A DNA stretch of 43,976 nucleotides, from the NCBI GenBank assembly GCA_016874555.1, contig VGTW01000007.1, forward strand, positions 1 to 43,976, in the 5' to 3' direction. Both the position numbers and the translations under genes were made by a program. How positions within the stretch are numbered: the stretch's first letter is position 1; each line of letters starts with the position of its first letter. This document shows, one piece after another, positions 41,737 to 43,976 of the stretch. This DNA comes from Gammaproteobacteria bacterium (GTDB lineage Bacteria > Pseudomonadota > Gammaproteobacteria > Steroidobacterales > Steroidobacteraceae). The notes beneath the pieces were generated by a model, which worked only from the letters and a program-made list of their open reading frames with translations, was not told the DNA's origin and made no database searches.

Positions 41737-42834
41737 ATGAAACTCACAGCGACTCGCGAAGAGATCCTTGGTCCGGTGCAACACGTGATCGGTGTTGTCG
41801 AGCGCCGGCAAACCATGCCGGTGTTATCCAACGTGTTGCTCAGCGCTCGCGAGGGGCGCCTAAGCGTTACCGGCACCGATCTTGAAGTGGAGCTCGTAAG
41901 TTCGGTGTCGCTGCAGGTGCAATCGCCGGGCGACATCACCGTGCCCGGACGGAAACTCCTCGATATTTTGCGCGCGCTCGCCGAAGGGGTGTCTGTGGCA
42001 CTCTCGACCGAAGCTGATCGCCTCGTCGTCCGAGCGGGACGCAGCCGCTTCACACTGTCGACGCTGCCGGCGGCAGAGTTCCCAGTCGTTGAAGAGATCA
42101 ACGCACAGCAGGTGCTGCGCTTGCCCCAAGCGGACTTCCGCAAACTCATCGACAAAGTTCATTTCTCGATGGCCCAACAGGATGTGCGGTACTACCTCAA
42201 TGGCATGCTGATCGAATCCGAAGGCGGCAAGGTGAGGGCTGTGGCGACCGATGGTCACCGCTTGGCGCTCTGCGAAACCAGCCTCCTGGAGCGCGTGACG
42301 GGCAAGCAGCAGGTCATTCTGCCGCGGAAAGGCGTGCTTGAACTGCAGCGCATGCTCGGCACGGAGGGTGAAGTCTCTCTCGCTGTAGGAACAAACCACG
42401 TTCGCTGCGAGATCGGCGACGTTCGCTTCACATCGAAGCTTATAGACGGCCGATTTCCTGAATACAGTCGCGTCATCCCCGCGAACGCTACCCGCACAAT
42501 CGACGCAGATCGCGGAACTTTGCGGCAAAGTTTGCAAAGAACGGCGATTTTATCGAACGAAAAGTACCGTGGCATTCGTCTCAACATCAAACCCAACTTG
42601 CTGACCTTGCAAGCGCACAACCCCGAGCAAGAAGAGGCAGAAGACCAGATCGAGGTCAGTTACTCAAACGAAGAAATCGAAATCGGCTTCAATGTCACCT
42701 ACCTTCTTGATGCGCTGTCGGCAATCGAAACCGATCGCGTCAATATTTCGCTCACAGACGCGAACAGCAGCTGCCTGATCACCGCAGCCGAAGCCGACGG
42801 CACCAAATATGTCGTCATGCCCATGAGGCTTTGA
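41737..42834 (+). CDS. dnaN: DNA polymerase III beta clamp
   Basis: The sliding clamp that tethers polymerase III to DNA. At 365 aa it is the usual length. Seen: start KLTATREEILGPVQHVIGVV, QTMPVLSNVLL, TGTDLEVELV, SRFTLSTLPAAEFP, the middle domain YYLNGMLIESEGGKVRAVAT followed by DGHRLA, KGVLELQRML, DGRFPEYSRVIP, the third domain with SNEKYRGIRL, and the hydrophobic C-terminus YVVMPMRL that forms part of the protein-binding cleft. recF begins 8 nt after the stop, consistent with the standard dnaN-recF operon. Confidence 0.98.
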   Translation: MKLTATREEILGPVQHVIGVVERRQTMPVLSNVLLSAREGRLSVTGTDLEVELVSSVSLQVQSPGDITVPGRKLLDILRALAEGVSVALSTEADRLVVRAGRSRFTLSTLPAAEFPVVEEINAQQVLRLPQADFRKLIDKVHFSMAQQDVRYYLNGMLIESEGGKVRAVATDGHRLALCETSLLERVTGKQQVILPRKGVLELQRMLGTEGEVSLAVGTNHVRCEIGDVRFTSKLIDGRFPEYSRVIPANATRTIDADRGTLRQSLQRTAILSNEKYRGIRLNIKPNLLTLQAHNPEQEEAEDQIEVSYSNEEIEIGFNVTYLLDALSAIETDRVNISLTDANSSCLITAAEADGTKYVVMPMRL

Positions 42835-42842
42835 GACAACGG

Positions 42843-43916
42843 ATGTCCTTGGCGGAGCTGACGCTCGAAAACCTCCGCTGCATAGAAAAAGCCGAACTGT
42901 CCTTCGGCTCCGGGACGACCCTGATCTTCGGGGCCAACGGGGCGGGCAAAACCAGCATCCTCGAGGCAGCCTACTTGCTTGGCCGCGGCCGTTCGTTCCG
43001 AACTCGACTGAACGAACGCCTCATCCGGCATGGCCAATCCTTCGCTCGGGTCGTCGGGCGGGCAAAAGCCAACCCGGTAGACCGCAAACTGGGTGTCGAA
43101 GTCCAGCGGGGCAAAGAGGGAAAGGGGGGCACGGCCGGTCGGCTCGATGGCGCTGACGTGCGCAGCTTCGCCGATCTTGCCACCGCCTTTCCGGTACAGG
43201 CGATGGACCCTGATGCCCACAAGCTGATTGAAGAAAGCTCGACCCGCCGTCGCAGATGGTTGGACTGGGCGGTGTTCCACGTGGAACAAGGTTTCGCCGG
43301 GAGCTGGGCTCGGTACCAGCGAGCCGTGGCGCAGCGAAACGCAGCACTGCGGACGGGCCAAGCCGAAGTCGATATTTGGGACCACGAACTGGCGCGGGAG
43401 GGGGAGGCCATGGCGCTCGCGAGGCAGCGAGTCGTCACCGCGCTGCACCCCTACTGGACCGAGATTGCGACGGAACTAACCGATCTGCCGATTACGCTGG
43501 ATTTGCAACCCGGCTGGGACCAGAGCGTCGGATTAGCTGATGCCTTGGCTGCGGCAGCGCAGAGGGACCGTGACCGAAGGACTACGACGGTTGGACCGCA
43601 TCGGGCCGATCTCAGTTTGAAAATTCGCGGCAAAATTGCCCGCGAAGTTTTATCGCGTGGCCAGCAAAAACTCGCCGCCGTTGCTCTCAATCTTTGCCAG
43701 CTCGAGTACCTGAAACGGGAACATGGGCTGCAGTCGACGCTGCTGCTCGACGACCCGTCTGCCGAGCTTGATAGAGAGCGGCTGTCACGATTTATCGGCC
43801 GAGTACGAGCTTTGGAATGCCAGGTGATCGTCGCAGCTCTCGATCGTGATACCCCGTTGTTTGGCACTCCCGAAACCGTGTTTCACGTGGAACAGGGAAG
43901 GGTATTTCTGGTATGA
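42843..43916 (+). CDS. recF: DNA replication and repair protein RecF
   Basis: An SMC-like ATPase that helps load RecA at gaps with RecO/RecR. It is 357 aa from the ATG at 42843. Seen: LTLENLRCIEKAELSFGSG, Walker A FGANGAGKTSILEA at about 33-46, GRGRSFRT, the signature-type LSRGQQKLAAVALNL and Walker B TLLLDDPSAELD. The peptide VFHVEQG occurs twice (about residues 143-149 and 345-351), in both cases encoded by a parS-like palindrome. A TTG at 42831 could add four residues and overlaps the dnaN stop, but the ATG is preferred. Confidence 0.96.
   Translation: MSLAELTLENLRCIEKAELSFGSGTTLIFGANGAGKTSILEAAYLLGRGRSFRTRLNERLIRHGQSFARVVGRAKANPVDRKLGVEVQRGKEGKGGTAGRLDGADVRSFADLATAFPVQAMDPDAHKLIEESSTRRRRWLDWAVFHVEQGFAGSWARYQRAVAQRNAALRTGQAEVDIWDHELAREGEAMALARQRVVTALHPYWTEIATELTDLPITLDLQPGWDQSVGLADALAAAAQRDRDRRTTTVGPHRADLSLKIRGKIAREVLSRGQQKLAAVALNLCQLEYLKREHGLQSTLLLDDPSAELDRERLSRFIGRVRALECQVIVAALDRDTPLFGTPETVFHVEQGRVFLV
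43273..43288. promoter_or_regulatory. parS-like ParB-binding palindrome 1 (in recF)
   Basis: TGTTCCACGTGGAACA is a perfect 16-bp palindrome and a full match to the parS type described in pseudomonads and other bacteria (general form TGTTNCACGTGNAACA). It lies within recF, about 1.5 kb from the candidate origin, as expected for a chromosome-partition centromere. The frame reads FHVEQ over it. Confidence 0.8.
43879..43894. promoter_or_regulatory. parS-like ParB-binding palindrome 2 (recF 3' end)
   Basis: TGTTTCACGTGGAACA has the parS form with one asymmetry between the arms (TTT against GGA). It lies 606 nt after the first copy, 22 nt before the end of recF and 49 nt before the gyrB start. Two copies so close to dnaA/dnaN make partition-site function likely. 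Confidence 0.78.
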
Positions 43917-43943
43917 TTTCGCATCTCTCCGCTGGGCCCAAGC

Positions 43944-43976
43944 ATGTCTGAAGCAGACGTCTACGATTCCAGTAAA
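43944..43976 (+). CDS. gyrB: DNA gyrase subunit B, first 11 codons
   Basis: The window ends 33 nt into this gene. The visible peptide MSEADVYDSSK ends in YDSSK, the beginning of the conserved GyrB N-terminal block that continues as ITVLRGLEAVRKRPGMYIG in related proteins. Its place directly after recF is the standard dnaA-dnaN-recF-gyrB order. It encodes the ATPase subunit of gyrase. The 27-bp spacer after recF shows no clear ribosome site. Confidence 0.88.
   Translation, partial: MSEADVYDSSK

Noticed and set aside
1-43976. CRISPR arrays, tRNA/rRNA genes, insertion sequences, prophage or attachment sites
   Set aside because: Reading through both strands by eye I saw no regularly spaced repeats, no tRNA-like cloverleaf next to genes, and no transposase or integrase motif; a tool-based scan could still find a small element.

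Overview
The window is a 44-kb, GC-rich segment (my estimate is about 60 % G+C) from the replication-origin region of a gammaproteobacterium. The right end carries the classic block yidC-yidD-rnpA-rpmH (leftward) and dnaA-dnaN-recF-gyrB (rightward). mnmE, mnmG, uppP, trkA/trkH, uvrD, pyrF and ctaA/ctaB lie further left. Gene order, the type-2 PyrF and protein style suggest a Steroidobacterales/Nevskiales/Xanthomonadales-like lineage; this placement is inference.

Region 1 (1-13.4 kb). The 3' end of heme A synthase (ctaA) and heme O synthase (ctaB) run rightward. Facing them is a leftward operon, pcs-mcr-metallo-hydrolase. The 1845-aa protein has the full architecture of the trifunctional propionyl-CoA synthase (acyl-CoA synthetase, enoyl-CoA hydratase, enoyl-CoA reductase). 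The roughly 1255-aa protein has that of bifunctional malonyl-CoA reductase (two SDR halves). These are the signature enzymes of the 3-hydroxypropionate (3-HP) bicycle described in Chloroflexus. Together they would convert malonyl-CoA via malonate semialdehyde, 3-HP, 3-HP-CoA and acryloyl-CoA to propionyl-CoA. The two genes overlap by ATGA. A divergent glyoxalase II and a two-domain VOC protein flank the operon. This is the most notable system in the window. The later steps (propionyl-CoA carboxylase, methylmalonyl-CoA epimerase/mutase, malyl-CoA lyase) are not present here.

Region 2 (13.5-27.7 kb). Mostly housekeeping: an AI-2E/PerM-family membrane protein, uvrD, pyrF, an MFS carrier, uppP, a second MFS carrier, trkA-trkH, a secreted alpha/beta hydrolase and mnmG. 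mnmG is not followed by rsmG-parA-parB.

Region 3 (27.7-35.9 kb). An accessory stretch between mnmG and mnmE. It holds a Tat-exported DUF1838 protein, a zinc-free MDR oxidoreductase, a nitrilase-fold protein with Ser in place of the catalytic Cys, a scar where two truncated genes meet, and an MFS carrier paralogous to one in region 2. It ends with a small extracytoplasmic flavin module: apbE, a four-helix His-rich membrane protein, an FMN-binding protein with an SGAT site, and a Pr6Pr-type membrane protein.

Region 4 (35.9-44.0 kb). mnmE, a frameshifted VapB-type antitoxin remnant, yidC, yidD, rnpA, rpmH, dnaA, dnaN, recF and the first 11 codons of gyrB. DnaA-box-like sites lie on both sides of dnaA, and two parS-type palindromes lie inside recF. 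I saw no tRNA, rRNA, CRISPR array or insertion sequence. No gene-free gap exceeds about 300 bp.
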